In this document: positions 1-9,132 of the stretch, piece after piece
Position numbering within the stretch: the first letter of the stretch is position 1
Layout: each line of letters opens with the position of its first letter
Assembly (NCBI RefSeq): GCF_008632455.1
Contig: NZ_CP043929.1
Coordinates: forward strand, 1,736,001-1,800,000
Length of the DNA stretch: 64,000 nt
Direction of reading: 5' to 3'
Source: Methylomonas rhizoryzae
GTDB lineage: Bacteria > Pseudomonadota > Gammaproteobacteria > Methylococcales > Methylomonadaceae
Program-made: the position numbers and the translations under genes
Notes under the pieces: generated by a model
Told to the model about the DNA's origin: nothing
The model's input: the letters and a program-made list of their open reading frames with translations, nothing else
The model's database searches: none

Positions 1-276
1 ACCGACGCCGGGCCGGTGTACTTCTATGCCCAAATAATTCAAATGCGGGTTGGCGGCGGCCATATCGGCCAGACTGTCGCCGTTGCCGAAGCCGATTTCG
101 ACAATTAATGGCGCTTGCCGGCCGAAGCTTCGGTTTGGCTCGAATGCGCTTGTAGTGGCAAGACAGTATTTAGTCCAATGCTGTTCCAAAGCGATGCGTT
201 GGCCGGTGGTGGCGCGGCCTTGCCGGCGGATGAAGCTGCGGATGCGTTCGGGGTCGATAATGCGTGATTCGCTCAT
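1..276 (-). CDS. trmB: tRNA (guanine-N7-)-methyltransferase, partial (N-terminal part)
   Basis: TrmB methylates N7 of G46 in the tRNA variable loop using S-adenosylmethionine, in the cytoplasm. Only the first 92 codons lie in the window; the gene runs off the left edge. The start is the ATG read on the minus strand at 276-274 (MSESRIIDPERIRSF). Residues about 65-90 carry the glycine-rich SAM-binding stretch VEIGFGNGDSLADM followed by GIEVHRPGVG, both hallmark TrmB sequences. The nitrilase-like gene downstream of its start is on the same strand but ends 59 bp upstream of this start, so the two may be transcribed together. The call rests on conserved motifs seen directly; the C-terminal half was not available. 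Confidence 0.9.
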   Translation of the reverse strand, partial: MSESRIIDPERIRSFIRRQGRATTGQRIALEQHWTKYCLATTSAFEPNRSFGRQAPLIVEIGFGNGDSLADMAAANPHLNYLGIEVHRPGVG

Positions 277-335
277 GCTGGGTAGGTACCGCTTGCCAGC
301 ACAAGCGGTTGTATTTTGAGTTGAAAAAACTTGGA

Positions 336-1196
336 TTATTGACAATCGAATTGTTTGGGCCAGTCCCGGTAATTGAATACCTGGCCTTGTTCGCGCACCG
401 TGGCGACGGCGGATAGATCCAAGTCGGCGTATACCCATTGCACTTGGTTGTAACTCCCTATCGCCAGGATGCCGTTGTTAGGGAAGCCGCGGTCGACCGG
501 GGTATAGACGGCGGCGGCACCGCAATTGACGTCTACCGCTTCCGACCAATCGGCATTGCCGACCAGCGAGGCTTGCGCCACGTAACATTGGTTTTCCAGC
601 GCCCGGGCTTGGCAACCGATCCTAACCCGGTAGTAGCCGGCTTCGGTGTCGGTGCAACTGGGGACCAGGATCAACGTGGCACCGCGTTCGGCTTGCCGGC
701 GGGCGTAATGCGGAAATTCGCTGTCGTAACATATGTTGATCGCGACCTTGCCGAACACGGTGTCGAACAGTTTGATGTCCAGACCGCGTGAGATATGCCA
801 TTGTTCGTTTTCGAACCGGGTCATGGTCAGCTTTTCCTGATAATCCACGTCGCCCTGCGGAGTAAAAAAGTAAGCGTGGTTACGGAATTCGCCGGTGGGG
901 TGTTTGACAGGATAGGTGCCGGCTTGAATGTACACCCGGTGCTGTTCTGCCAGATCTTGGAACAGCTGCAGGAAAGCCGGCAGCAGGGTTTGCAGCGCAT
1001 CCAGTTGGCCGGACAAGGAAGAGTAGACAGGTTTGGGGAACAAGGACGCCAGTTCCATGCAGGCGTATTCCGGGAATAGCAAAATATCGGCTTTATTGGC
1101 GGCGGCGTCCTCGACCCAACGGCGGGTTTTGGCTTCGAAATTGTCCCAGGTCTCTAAAAAGCTGATGTCGTATTGAGCGGTAGCGAGTTTAGGCAT
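336..1196 (-). CDS. Carbon-nitrogen hydrolase (nitrilase superfamily)
   Basis: A 286-residue member of the nitrilase/amidase superfamily, which hydrolyses amides or carbamoyl groups through a Glu-Lys-Cys triad. The triad is visible: E43 in FPEYA, K122 in QEKLTMTRFE and C156 in INICYDSEFP. No signal peptide is present, so it should be cytoplasmic. The substrate cannot be deduced; omega-amidase-like or aliphatic amidase activity is possible. Its start overlaps the end of the upstream acetyltransferase gene by 8 bp, indicating translational coupling. Fused acetyltransferase-nitrilase proteins are known in other bacteria (for example the YhcX type of Bacillus), so this pair looks like the split form of that fusion. 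Confidence 0.85.
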   Translation of the reverse strand: MPKLATAQYDISFLETWDNFEAKTRRWVEDAAANKADILLFPEYACMELASLFPKPVYSSLSGQLDALQTLLPAFLQLFQDLAEQHRVYIQAGTYPVKHPTGEFRNHAYFFTPQGDVDYQEKLTMTRFENEQWHISRGLDIKLFDTVFGKVAINICYDSEFPHYARRQAERGATLILVPSCTDTEAGYYRVRIGCQARALENQCYVAQASLVGNADWSEAVDVNCGAAAVYTPVDRGFPNNGILAIGSYNQVQWVYADLDLSAVATVREQGQVFNYRDWPKQFDCQ

Positions 1197-1791
1197 GGTC
1201 TTCCTTCAGCCAGAATGTCATGGGTTTGGGAGTTTCGGCGCTGTCGTCGAGATCTTTCCAGGAATAAGTGGTTTTCAGTTCCGGATGTTTGAAGTAACCG
1301 CGTTTGTTCCAGAATGCGTCCAGCGGTACATAATCCGCCGGGCGGCGAGGATGGTCGGCCGGCCGTTCCACGCAGCAGAAGGTTATGTGCTTGAAGCCGC
1401 CTAAATCTTCGGCGTGCGCTTCGCGTTGTTCGAAAAATTTCACCCCTATGCCTAGCCCTCGATAGGCTTTATTCAATACCGATTCGCCGCAATAAAACAC
1501 CTCGTCCGGATGGTAGCCGTGTTCGACGAACGGCTTTTTGACTTCTTCGGTTTCGTATTTCAGCGGAATCGCGGTGGAGGCACCGACGATGGCGTCTCCG
1601 TCGAAGGCTAACACGATCACGCTCTCCGGGCAGTCGATATAGGTTTTGAGATATTTTTTTTCGTATTCGTAATCACCGTCGTACAGATAAGGAAAGTCTC
1701 GGAACACTTCGATACGCAGCCGGGCCAGTTCCGGAATGTATTGAAGTAAGGCTTTGCCGCTGAGGCGGGTGATGCGGATGTCTTTACTCAT
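1189..1791 (-). CDS. GNAT-family N-acetyltransferase
   Basis: A 200-residue GCN5-related acetyltransferase that would transfer an acetyl group from acetyl-CoA to an amine. The acetyl-CoA pyrophosphate-binding loop (motif A) is seen at about residues 111-124 as RGLGIGVKFFEQRE, preceded by the beta-strand segment EVFYCGESVLNKAY. The acceptor is unknown. It overlaps the nitrilase-like gene by 8 bp, so the two products probably act in one pathway or on one another's substrate. The start ATG at 1791 is followed by SKDIRITRLSG, a usual GNAT opening. It is divergent from the ABC-transporter cluster beginning at 1996; the 204-bp gap between them presumably holds both promoters, but I see no clear consensus there. 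Confidence 0.85.
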   Translation of the reverse strand: MSKDIRITRLSGKALLQYIPELARLRIEVFRDFPYLYDGDYEYEKKYLKTYIDCPESVIVLAFDGDAIVGASTAIPLKYETEEVKKPFVEHGYHPDEVFYCGESVLNKAYRGLGIGVKFFEQREAHAEDLGGFKHITFCCVERPADHPRRPADYVPLDAFWNKRGYFKHPELKTTYSWKDLDDSAETPKPMTFWLKEDHA

Positions 1792-1995
1792 GAGTGATTG
1801 AAGTCATTGGCTATAAAACGACAGTCCGCTACGAATTGTGGGACTGTAGTAGCATATTGTATTGCACGCGGGCGGCGCTTGCCTATGTGCAGAAAGGGAA
1901 GATTGCCTATCGGGGCGTGGGGTGTTTTACCCTAAACTTAGGGGGCGGCCGAATTTGGCGCGCGTGGTCTAATTGAACGATGGATTTGGATAGAG

Positions 1996-3159
1996 ATGGT
2001 TAAATCAGTGGTTTTTGCAATGTTGATTGCCGGTTTTTTGATGCCGGAGCGGATTGCGGCAGCTGCCAAGCAAACGATTAAAATTGCGTATCTTTCCGAA
2101 GAAAAGGACGCGCCGCCGGCCTTGTCCAATTTGGACCCGTTCATTCAAAACAAAGGGCTGCACGGCGCGGAATTGGCGATAGCGGATAACAATACCACCG
2201 GCCAGTTTACCGGTCAGCACTATGAGTTGCAGAAGCTGATCGTGCCGGTGGGCGGTGACGTGATCAAGAGTTTCGATAGTCTGGCCGACGACGTGGCCTT
2301 CGTGGTGCTCAACCTGGATGCCCGGCATATCAACGCGTTGGCGGACGCTCCCAAAGCCCGCGAGCGCTTGTTGTTCGACGCAAGTACCAGCGATGATGCT
2401 TTACGCGGCGGCGAATGTCGTCACAACGTATTGCATTTATTGCCCAGCCGGGCCATGCGCGCCGACGCCTTGGCCCAGTACATGCTGAAAAAGCGCTGGC
2501 AGAAATGGTTTCTGGTCGTAGGCCCGGCGCCGGAAGACAATTTATATGCGGAAGCCATCAAGCGGGCCGCTAAACGATTCGGCATGAAATTGGTAGCCGA
2601 GAAAGTTTGGAGTCACGATTACGACGCGCGCCGTTCCGCCCAGTCGGACGTGCCGGTGTTTACCCAGGGCGAAGAATATGATGTGTTAGTCGTCGCCGAT
2701 GAGCAAGGCTTGTTCGGCGAATATTTGGATTACCGTACCTGGTTGCCGCGGCCGGTGATAGGCACTCAAGGCTTGGTCGCGACTGCCTGGCACCGCACCC
2801 ACGAGCAGTGGGGGGCAGTGCAATTGCAAAATCGATTTCTCGAAGCGGCGGGACGGCGCATGGAAGAACAGGATTACGCGGCTTATTTAGCAGTGCGGGC
2901 CATAGGTGAAGCCAGTGTGCGCAGCAAATCCAATCAGATGCCGGCGGTCAAAGATTATATGCTGTCGGATGCTTTCGCTTTACAAGGCTATAAAGGCAAG
3001 CCACTGTCTTTCCGGCGTTGGGACGGACAGTTGCGTCAACCAATTCTATTGGCTGCGCCGCGTTCTTTGGTCAGCGTAGCGCCTATCGAAGGTTTTTTAC
3101 ACCCCGTTACCGAACTGGATACCCTGGGTTACGATCAACCCGAAACCAACTGCCACTAG
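1996..3159 (+). CDS. ABC transporter substrate-binding protein, PQQ-dependent alcohol oxidation-associated (PedA1/LutA-like)
   Basis: A 387-residue periplasmic binding protein with an N-terminal signal peptide (MVKSVVFAMLIAGFLMPERIAAAA, cleaved near residue 24). The body resembles the branched-chain amino acid receptor fold and matches the family annotated as PQQ-dependent catabolism-associated ABC binding protein (TIGR03863 type), with KIAYLSEEKDAPP at the mature N-terminus. It opens a four-gene run with a YVTN propeller, ATPase and permease. In Pseudomonas putida the homologous Ped cluster, and in methylotrophs the Lut cluster, are linked to lanthanide uptake for PQQ alcohol dehydrogenases; that role here is inferred. 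A GGATAGAG ribosome binding site precedes the ATG. No dehydrogenase gene is adjacent, so the ligand remains open. Confidence 0.85.
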   Translation: MVKSVVFAMLIAGFLMPERIAAAAKQTIKIAYLSEEKDAPPALSNLDPFIQNKGLHGAELAIADNNTTGQFTGQHYELQKLIVPVGGDVIKSFDSLADDVAFVVLNLDARHINALADAPKARERLLFDASTSDDALRGGECRHNVLHLLPSRAMRADALAQYMLKKRWQKWFLVVGPAPEDNLYAEAIKRAAKRFGMKLVAEKVWSHDYDARRSAQSDVPVFTQGEEYDVLVVADEQGLFGEYLDYRTWLPRPVIGTQGLVATAWHRTHEQWGAVQLQNRFLEAAGRRMEEQDYAAYLAVRAIGEASVRSKSNQMPAVKDYMLSDAFALQGYKGKPLSFRRWDGQLRQPILLAAPRSLVSVAPIEGFLHPVTELDTLGYDQPETNCH

Positions 3160-3167
3160 GAAGACCT

Positions 3168-4133
3168 ATGTTGAAATTAAGCTGTATCGTTTGGCCGCTG
3201 GCGCTGTGTTGCGCCGGTATCGCTCATGCCGAAACCGTGTTTGTTACCTTGGAAAAAGATAATGCTATTGCCATTGTCGATCCCGCCGAGGGCAAATTGC
3301 TGAAGACTGTGGATGTCGGGCAACGTCCGCGCGGAATAGCGCTTGGCCAGGACGGCAAGTCGTTGTTTGTGGCGACTAGCGACGACGATACCATCAAGAT
3401 CATAGATGCCGATACGTTGAAAGAGACCGGCCGTTTGCCTTCCGGCGAAGACCCGGAAACTTTTGCCTTGAGTGCTGACGGCAAAACCATGTACGTATCC
3501 AACGAAGATGACAGTGCGGTTACCGTGATCGATTTGGCGACGAAAAAAGCCGTTCGGCAAATCAAGGTTGGGGTGGAACCGGAAGGGATAACGGTCAGCC
3601 CGGACAACCAATGGGCTGTGAGCGCTTCCGAAACTACCAATATGCTGCACTGGATAGACACCAAAAGCGGCAATATCGTCGAAAATAGCTTGGTCGATCC
3701 GCGCCCGCGCGCTGTGACTTTTACCGCCGATAGTCAGCAGCTGTGGGCGACTTCGGAAATGGCCGGTACCGTCACCGTCATAGACGTCGCCGACAAGCAA
3801 AATCTGCGGACGTTGCTATTGGACGTGCAAGGGGTGAGTTCCGATTTGATCCAGCCGGTCGGTGTCGTAGTAGATAAACAACGCCGTTACGCGTATATCG
3901 CGTTGGGGCCGGCCAACCGGGTAGCGGTGGTCAATGCACAAACCTTGAAGGTGGAAAAATATTTGCTGGTAGGCCAGCGGGTATGGAATCTGGCATTTTC
4001 GCCCGACGAAAAGCGCCTTTACACCACTAACGGAGTTAGCAACGATATTTCCATCATCGATCTGGAAGAACACAAGGTGACCAAATCGATAGCCGTGGGC
4101 CGTTATCCTTGGGGCGTTGCGGTAAAGCCATGA
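3168..4133 (+). CDS. YVTN-repeat beta-propeller protein, PQQ-ABC system associated (PedA2-like)
   Basis: A 321-residue secreted beta-propeller. The start at 3168 is chosen because it follows an AGGAAG ribosome binding site 8 bp after the previous stop and gives a clean signal peptide (MLKLSCIVWPLALCCAGIAHA, cleavage about residue 21); a longer in-frame opening overlaps the upstream gene. The mature part is a chain of roughly seven YVTN-type blades, each with a VAVSPDG- or LFVATS-like strand (for example LFVATSDDDTI, MYVSNEDDSAV, LYTTNGVSNDI). Proteins of this type (TIGR03866) accompany PQQ-associated ABC transporters. It probably acts in the periplasm with the binding protein, perhaps in ligand handover. 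Its stop overlaps the ATPase start as ATGA. Confidence 0.85.
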   Translation: MLKLSCIVWPLALCCAGIAHAETVFVTLEKDNAIAIVDPAEGKLLKTVDVGQRPRGIALGQDGKSLFVATSDDDTIKIIDADTLKETGRLPSGEDPETFALSADGKTMYVSNEDDSAVTVIDLATKKAVRQIKVGVEPEGITVSPDNQWAVSASETTNMLHWIDTKSGNIVENSLVDPRPRAVTFTADSQQLWATSEMAGTVTVIDVADKQNLRTLLLDVQGVSSDLIQPVGVVVDKQRRYAYIALGPANRVAVVNAQTLKVEKYLLVGQRVWNLAFSPDEKRLYTTNGVSNDISIIDLEEHKVTKSIAVGRYPWGVAVKP

Positions 4134-4867
4134 CCGAATTCGCATTGAAAGTAGAGGGCTTGAGTTTTGCCTACGGCGCAAAAAAAGCCCTGGATGAGGT
4201 CTATTTTTCCGTGCAAGCGGGCGAATGCGCCATTCTATTGGGGCCGAACGGCGCCGGTAAAAGCACCTTGTTTTCCCTGATTACCCGCTTGTACGACAGT
4301 CGGGAAGGCCGTATCGCGATATGCGGTTTCGATGTCAAAAAGCAAAGCCGCTTGGCCTTGGCCCAATTGGGAGTGGTGTTTCAACAGACCACCTTGGATC
4401 CTGATTTGTCGGTGATGCAAAATTTGCGCTATCACGCCGCATTGCACGGCATCGGCCGGAGAGTGGCCGACAAGCGGATACAGGAAGAATTGGAGCGGTT
4501 GCAGATGTTCGAAAGGCGTAAGGAAAAAGTGCGTCAGTTAAACGGTGGGCATAAACGCCGGGTCGAAATTGCCCGGGCTTTACTGCATCAACCCAGCGTA
4601 TTACTTTTGGACGAACCGACAGTGGGCCTGGATGTGCCCAGTCGCCAGGCTATCGTCGAGCATGTGCATCAGTTGGTCAAACGGCAGCGTTTGGCCGTAT
4701 TGTGGGCCACTCATCTGATAGACGAGATCGCGGAGGAGGACAGTTTGATCGTATTGCATCGAGGCCGGATCAAAGCCGGCGGCCCCCTGAAATCGGTCTT
4801 GGAAACGGCCGGATGTAGTAACGTCGGCGAGGCGTTTCGAAAACTGACCCAAGGAGCGGCAGCATGA
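4130..4867 (+). CDS. ABC transporter ATP-binding protein, PQQ-associated (PedB-like)
   Basis: A 245-residue cytoplasmic ATPase driving the adjacent permease. The ATG at 4130 overlaps the preceding stop (ATGA). Walker A is GPNGAGKST at residues 38-46, the Q-loop is VVFQQ near 83-87, and Walker B is LLLDEPTVGLD near 158-168. The switch histidine is in LWATHL. The signature motif is degenerate: LNGGH instead of LSGGQ at 137-141, a change I believe is tolerated in this subfamily but worth noting. It overlaps the permease gene by 4 bp. Orthologues are annotated as PQQ-dependent alcohol dehydrogenase-associated ABC ATPases (TIGR03864 type). Confidence 0.88.
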   Translation: MTEFALKVEGLSFAYGAKKALDEVYFSVQAGECAILLGPNGAGKSTLFSLITRLYDSREGRIAICGFDVKKQSRLALAQLGVVFQQTTLDPDLSVMQNLRYHAALHGIGRRVADKRIQEELERLQMFERRKEKVRQLNGGHKRRVEIARALLHQPSVLLLDEPTVGLDVPSRQAIVEHVHQLVKRQRLAVLWATHLIDEIAEEDSLIVLHRGRIKAGGPLKSVLETAGCSNVGEAFRKLTQGAAA

Positions 4868-5673
4868 GGCTGATGCATTATTGGCGGGCGATGCTTGGCA
4901 TTATCGGCCGGGAATTATTGCGGTTTTTGCATCAACGGGAGCGTTTCGTTTCCGCTTTGGTACGGCCATTGGTTTGGTTATTCGTATTTGCGGCCGGTTT
5001 TCGTGCCGCTTTGGGGATAGCCATTACCCCGCCATACGAAACGTATATTTTGTACGAAGTCTATATCACGCCGGGGCTAATCGGCATGATCCAGCTATTT
5101 AACGGCATGCAAAGCTCTTTATCGATGGTTTACGACCGCGAGATGGGCAGTATGCGCATGTTGATGGTGTGTCCGTTGCCGCGCTGGTTTTTGCTGCTCA
5201 GCAAACTGATTGCCGGTACTGCAGTATCGGTGTTGCAAGTGTATGCGTTTTTGGGGATAGCGTGGCTGTACGAAATACAGGCACCCCTCATGGGCTATTT
5301 GTGGATTGTGCCGGCGTTGATGTTGTCTGGCATGATGTTGGGTGCGCTGGGTTTGTTGTTGTCGTCGTTTATTAAGCAACTGGAAAACTTTGCCGGGGTC
5401 ATGAACTTCGTCATTTTTCCGATGTTCTTTATGTCCACCGCATTGTATCCGCTATGGAAAATCAAGGAATCCAGCGAGTTGCTGTATCAATTGGCGCAGT
5501 ACAACCCGTTTTCGCAAGCCGTGGAGCTAATCCGTTTCGCCTTATATGAGCAATACAACCAGGAGGCTTTGCTTTACACGGCAGCCGCGTTTTTGCTATT
5601 CATCAGTGCGGCTATCGTGGGATATAACCCGTCCAAGGGCATGATGGTCAAAAAAGGCGGCGGCGGAGATTGA
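4864..5673 (+). CDS. pedC: ABC-2 type permease, PQQ-associated (PedC-like)
   Basis: A 269-residue inner-membrane permease of the ABC-2 type. About six hydrophobic segments are visible: one near residues 27-47 (VSALVRPLVWLFVFAAGFRA), then segments near 70-85, 100-125, 135-160, 170-190 and 235-255. It belongs to the family typified by PedC (TIGR03861 type). ABC-2 permeases are usually exporters or retraction-type transporters, so pairing with a periplasmic binding protein is unusual; in Ped/Lut clusters this combination is linked to lanthanide metabolism. It is the last gene of the four-gene unit and converges on prsR with only 13 bp between their ends, leaving no room for a clear terminator. 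Confidence 0.85.
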   Translation: MRLMHYWRAMLGIIGRELLRFLHQRERFVSALVRPLVWLFVFAAGFRAALGIAITPPYETYILYEVYITPGLIGMIQLFNGMQSSLSMVYDREMGSMRMLMVCPLPRWFLLLSKLIAGTAVSVLQVYAFLGIAWLYEIQAPLMGYLWIVPALMLSGMMLGALGLLLSSFIKQLENFAGVMNFVIFPMFFMSTALYPLWKIKESSELLYQLAQYNPFSQAVELIRFALYEQYNQEALLYTAAAFLLFISAAIVGYNPSKGMMVKKGGGGD

Positions 5674-5686
5674 CGGCGCGCAGTAC

Positions 5687-7057
5687 TTATTCCCCGTCTT
5701 GCGGTTTAACCGCGTCCTGAATACCGTGTTTACCCAAAAGACTGTACAAAGTTGGCCGGGTGATGCCCAACAAGCGGGAGGCTTCGGCGATATTATTGTC
5801 GCTGTAGTGCAAAGCCCGTTTGATAGCTATCGCTTCGGCAGTTTCCCGAACCGTCTTAAGATTCAGCGGCATGGAATTGTCGGTTTGCGCTTGGATTTCC
5901 AAGTCTTCCAGCGATACCACGTTGGAATCGGACATGATCACGGCGCGCTTCAGTTTGTTTTCCATTTCCCGTATGTTGCCGGGCCAACCATAGCTTTCCA
6001 GAGCTTTGGCTGCTTCGTGAGAAAAGCGTTTTTCTTTGCAGTTGTATTGTTTGCAATAGCGTTGCAGCAAGGCGTTACCGATGGCCAATATATCGCCTTC
6101 GCGCTGACGTAGCGGAGGAATTTCTACGGTAATTTCGCTGACCCGGTAATACAAATCGCTCCTAAAGGCTTGCTGATCGATCAATTCCTGCAGGTTTCTA
6201 TGGGTGGCGCAGATGATGCGGACGTCGACGGGAATCTCTTTGCGGCCTCCTAAGCGTTCCAGTACCCGTTCCTGGATAAACCGTAATAATTTAGCTTGCA
6301 GCGAAAAGGGTAAATCGCCGATTTCGTCCAGAAAAAAAGTCCCTCCTTGCGCATATTCGATTTTACCTTTCGTTTGAGCCACGGCGCCGGTAAACGCACC
6401 TTTTTCGTATCCGAATAATTCGCTTTCCAGTAAGGATTCCGGGATCGCCGCGCAATTGACCGCGACGAAGGGTTGGCCAGCTCGATTACTGTAGTTGTGT
6501 ATCGCTTTGGCCAATACTTCCTTGCCGGTGCCGCTTTCACCGTGCAACAACACGGTTGCTTGTGTCGGGGCAACCCGTTCTATCATACGCATGACGCTGA
6601 GCATCTGCGGGCTGGTGGCGATGACACCGGAAGACGAGAACTGTTGCTGCTGCAGGTTTTTATAGTCCTTTTCCAATTCGGCCAAGTGAAAAGCGCGGCT
6701 GATAATCAGATTCAATTCGTCCGGCTCCACCGGTTTTTGATAAAAATCGTATGCGCCCAGTGCGATGGCTTCTATCGCATGGGTTCGGTCGTCATTGCCG
6801 GTTACCACGATTATTTTAGTTTCGGGCGCTAGCGACAATATTTCCTTTAACGTGGCCAGACCTTCGCTAGCGTTGGTTGGATCGGGCGGCAAGCCTAAAT
6901 CCAGGGTTACAACCAACGGGGTATGGCGCCTGAGCGCAGCGATTGCTTCCGTGCGATTGTTGGCGATGATGATTTCGTATTGGTCCAAGCTCCATTTCAA
7001 TTGTTTTTGTAAACCCGGATCGTCTTCGACGACAAGTAGTAGATTGGATTGACTCAT
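5687..7057 (-). CDS. prsR: XrtA/PEP-CTERM system response regulator PrsR (sigma-54 activator)
   Basis: A 456-residue NtrC-family regulator. Order: receiver domain (about 1-125, phosphoacceptor D53 in VTLDLGLPP, K in QKPVEP), AAA+ domain (about 145-385) and a Fis-type helix-turn-helix (about 410-445, NIAEASRLLGITRPTLYSLL). The ATPase shows Walker A GESGTGKE, the sigma-54 contact loop GAFTGA and the arginine-finger region GWPGNIREMENKLKRA, so it should activate RNA polymerase-sigma54. Family PrsR (TIGR02915) partners PrsK and controls exosortase-linked exopolysaccharide genes. It overlaps prsK by one base (stop/start TGATG type), so the two are co-translated. Target promoters should have -24/-12 boxes, which I did not locate with confidence. 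Confidence 0.92.
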   Translation of the reverse strand: MSQSNLLLVVEDDPGLQKQLKWSLDQYEIIIANNRTEAIAALRRHTPLVVTLDLGLPPDPTNASEGLATLKEILSLAPETKIIVVTGNDDRTHAIEAIALGAYDFYQKPVEPDELNLIISRAFHLAELEKDYKNLQQQQFSSSGVIATSPQMLSVMRMIERVAPTQATVLLHGESGTGKEVLAKAIHNYSNRAGQPFVAVNCAAIPESLLESELFGYEKGAFTGAVAQTKGKIEYAQGGTFFLDEIGDLPFSLQAKLLRFIQERVLERLGGRKEIPVDVRIICATHRNLQELIDQQAFRSDLYYRVSEITVEIPPLRQREGDILAIGNALLQRYCKQYNCKEKRFSHEAAKALESYGWPGNIREMENKLKRAVIMSDSNVVSLEDLEIQAQTDNSMPLNLKTVRETAEAIAIKRALHYSDNNIAEASRLLGITRPTLYSLLGKHGIQDAVKPQDGE

Positions 7058-9132
7058 TAGGTTCCCGAATGTGCCAGTGGTAAAAGCAAAGTAATGGTCG
7101 TCCCTTGTCGAGGTTGGCTTTCGACTTCGAATTTGCCCTGCATGCTGCGTTGTACATAATCGCGGGCTTCGTATACGCCTATCCCCATGCCGGCGTTGCC
7201 TTTTGTGGTATCGAAAGGTTTAAACAGACGCTCGGCGATAAAAGTAGCGTCCATGCCAATTCCATTGTCGATGATCTTTATTACAGCATATTCATGCTGC
7301 CGAGTTAACAGGAGTTTGACATATCCATTTTCGGTCTGGCTGGTGGCGTCCTGAGCGTTTTGAATCAAATTGGTCAAAATGCTGGTTAATTTGGTGGGAT
7401 CGGTTTTGATAGCGCAGTGATTGGTCAATATTTCGACCTGCAAAGGCGGACTGCCTTTGTGATGGCGCTGAATATTTTGGATGACGTCGGTTAAATTAAT
7501 CACGGATGCTTTTGTGGGGCCTGACTTGCCTTGCCGCAGTTGGTCGACGATGTGCTGCATTTTCGAAACGACGTGCGTCAGCGTTTCCAGGGTATCATCG
7601 AAGAACTCGGGATTGTGCTTATGTTTGCCGGCGTTTTTTACGATCAACGCAATCTGCGCAGTCACGTTTTTTAGATCGTGCACCAGAAAGGCGGATAAGC
7701 GATGGTAAGCCTCGAATTGGCGGCTACTGGCCAAGGATTCGCTGGCGCGGTGCAAGGCGACAGCGTTAGCCAGTTGCATGCCTACGGTTCTCAACAAATC
7801 GTGATCTTCCCAATTTAATTTGCGGGCTACTCGTGGCTGGGTCAATATCACAAACGCTTCCAGGTGATTAAGGTAAAACAAGGGTACGATTAACCAAACT
7901 TGACTGTCTTCGTAGCACCAAGGCGAGAGATCGATGTCGTCATATACTTCCGGTGCGTGCGCTAATTCGATGAAGTCAATGACCCATTGTTTTTTGGCCA
8001 GGTAGTTCGGTAAATCGTGGCCGTGCTTTAAATATTCGACTTCTTGTGGCGTTAAATGCAGGTTCTGCTGCGCCGCTAAAAAAAAATTGCCTTGTTCGTC
8101 GCGTAGCCATAAGCCGCCGCCGCTGCTTTCCACCAAATCCATTAGGGTGGACACGATAAAATGTTTCAACTCGTCGACAGAGGTGTGTCTAGCAAGCGCT
8201 TTACTGATCTTAAGCCATTCTTCACGATAATCGTAGCTGTAGTGAAAAAAATGCTTGCCAAAATAGACCTTGGCTAATGCCCGTACTTTGCCCGACGAAA
8301 AGGTGATCACCAACAGCATTAGTGCCAAAAAAACGAAGATAGATTGGGCGGTTTCTCCCCATTCTTCGTTAAATTCTCTGAGGTAATAGCCGGTGATGGA
8401 CATCAACAACAGATAAATGCCGCATCCGAACAAGATTGTGGTGTAAAAAACAGTCTTTCTAGGAGTGTGTTGGCTTGCGTCGATCTGTAATGATTCCAGG
8501 CGTGATAGCGAAACCGCTAAAAACGGTACTAATAATGCGTGTATTAAGCCGCGCGATTGCCACAGGGAGATATCCAGGCGCTTATACAGTAACGATTTGC
8601 TGTAGATGACCAAATCGACAGCAAACATTGCTCCCATGCATAAGCACAGAAATTTTACATGCCAGCGCTGATTTAGCGGTGTATTTCGATAGAGTTGTTC
8701 GCTTAGAATAAGACCTAGCACTGCGAAAACGACGTGAGCTACGAAGCGGGGATCGGTGTCGGTCAAACCAATGACAAAACCCAAGAGTCTGGGAAAAGTC
8801 TCTATACTAATCACGGAAGCTGTGTATAGGCCGAAAATTAGACTAGGTTTGGAGAACAACACGAGTGCCGTGCGGTTTTGCTTATGTCTAACCAGTAGCA
8901 AGGTCAATACGTAAAGCCACGCGACACTCCGCAACGTTTCGAAAACCAGGGTGTCTGCGAGAAAGGAGGGATTGCTTTTTGCCGTCAACGCCACGTCGAT
9001 GCTCCAGCAAAGCGAAATCAATGCGGCAAGGGCGATTGCGAGAAGGCGATTTCTTCTAAAGCTGGCAAGTAGGAATAGAAAAAAGTAAGCAATAGAGCTA
9101 ATTATGTAGCTTGTAAAAAGTAAGTGATCCAT
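7057..9132 (-). CDS. prsK: XrtA/PEP-CTERM system histidine kinase PrsK
   Basis: A 691-residue membrane sensor kinase. The N-terminal 300 residues contain about eight to nine hydrophobic helices, followed by a GAF-like domain (about 310-460). Next comes the phosphoacceptor segment with H in AFLVHDLKNVTAQIAL, where HDLKN replaces the common HELRT, and a HATPase domain with N-box NLIQNAQDA, DNGIGM and GMGIGVYEAR. This arrangement is typical of PrsK (TIGR02916). It phosphorylates PrsR, encoded immediately downstream. The signal is unknown. The gene is divergent from the cNMP-binding protein gene, and the 109-bp AT-rich gap would hold both promoters. Confidence 0.92.
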   Translation of the reverse strand: MDHLLFTSYIISSIAYFFLFLLASFRRNRLLAIALAALISLCWSIDVALTAKSNPSFLADTLVFETLRSVAWLYVLTLLLVRHKQNRTALVLFSKPSLIFGLYTASVISIETFPRLLGFVIGLTDTDPRFVAHVVFAVLGLILSEQLYRNTPLNQRWHVKFLCLCMGAMFAVDLVIYSKSLLYKRLDISLWQSRGLIHALLVPFLAVSLSRLESLQIDASQHTPRKTVFYTTILFGCGIYLLLMSITGYYLREFNEEWGETAQSIFVFLALMLLVITFSSGKVRALAKVYFGKHFFHYSYDYREEWLKISKALARHTSVDELKHFIVSTLMDLVESSGGGLWLRDEQGNFFLAAQQNLHLTPQEVEYLKHGHDLPNYLAKKQWVIDFIELAHAPEVYDDIDLSPWCYEDSQVWLIVPLFYLNHLEAFVILTQPRVARKLNWEDHDLLRTVGMQLANAVALHRASESLASSRQFEAYHRLSAFLVHDLKNVTAQIALIVKNAGKHKHNPEFFDDTLETLTHVVSKMQHIVDQLRQGKSGPTKASVINLTDVIQNIQRHHKGSPPLQVEILTNHCAIKTDPTKLTSILTNLIQNAQDATSQTENGYVKLLLTRQHEYAVIKIIDNGIGMDATFIAERLFKPFDTTKGNAGMGIGVYEARDYVQRSMQGKFEVESQPRQGTTITLLLPLAHSGT

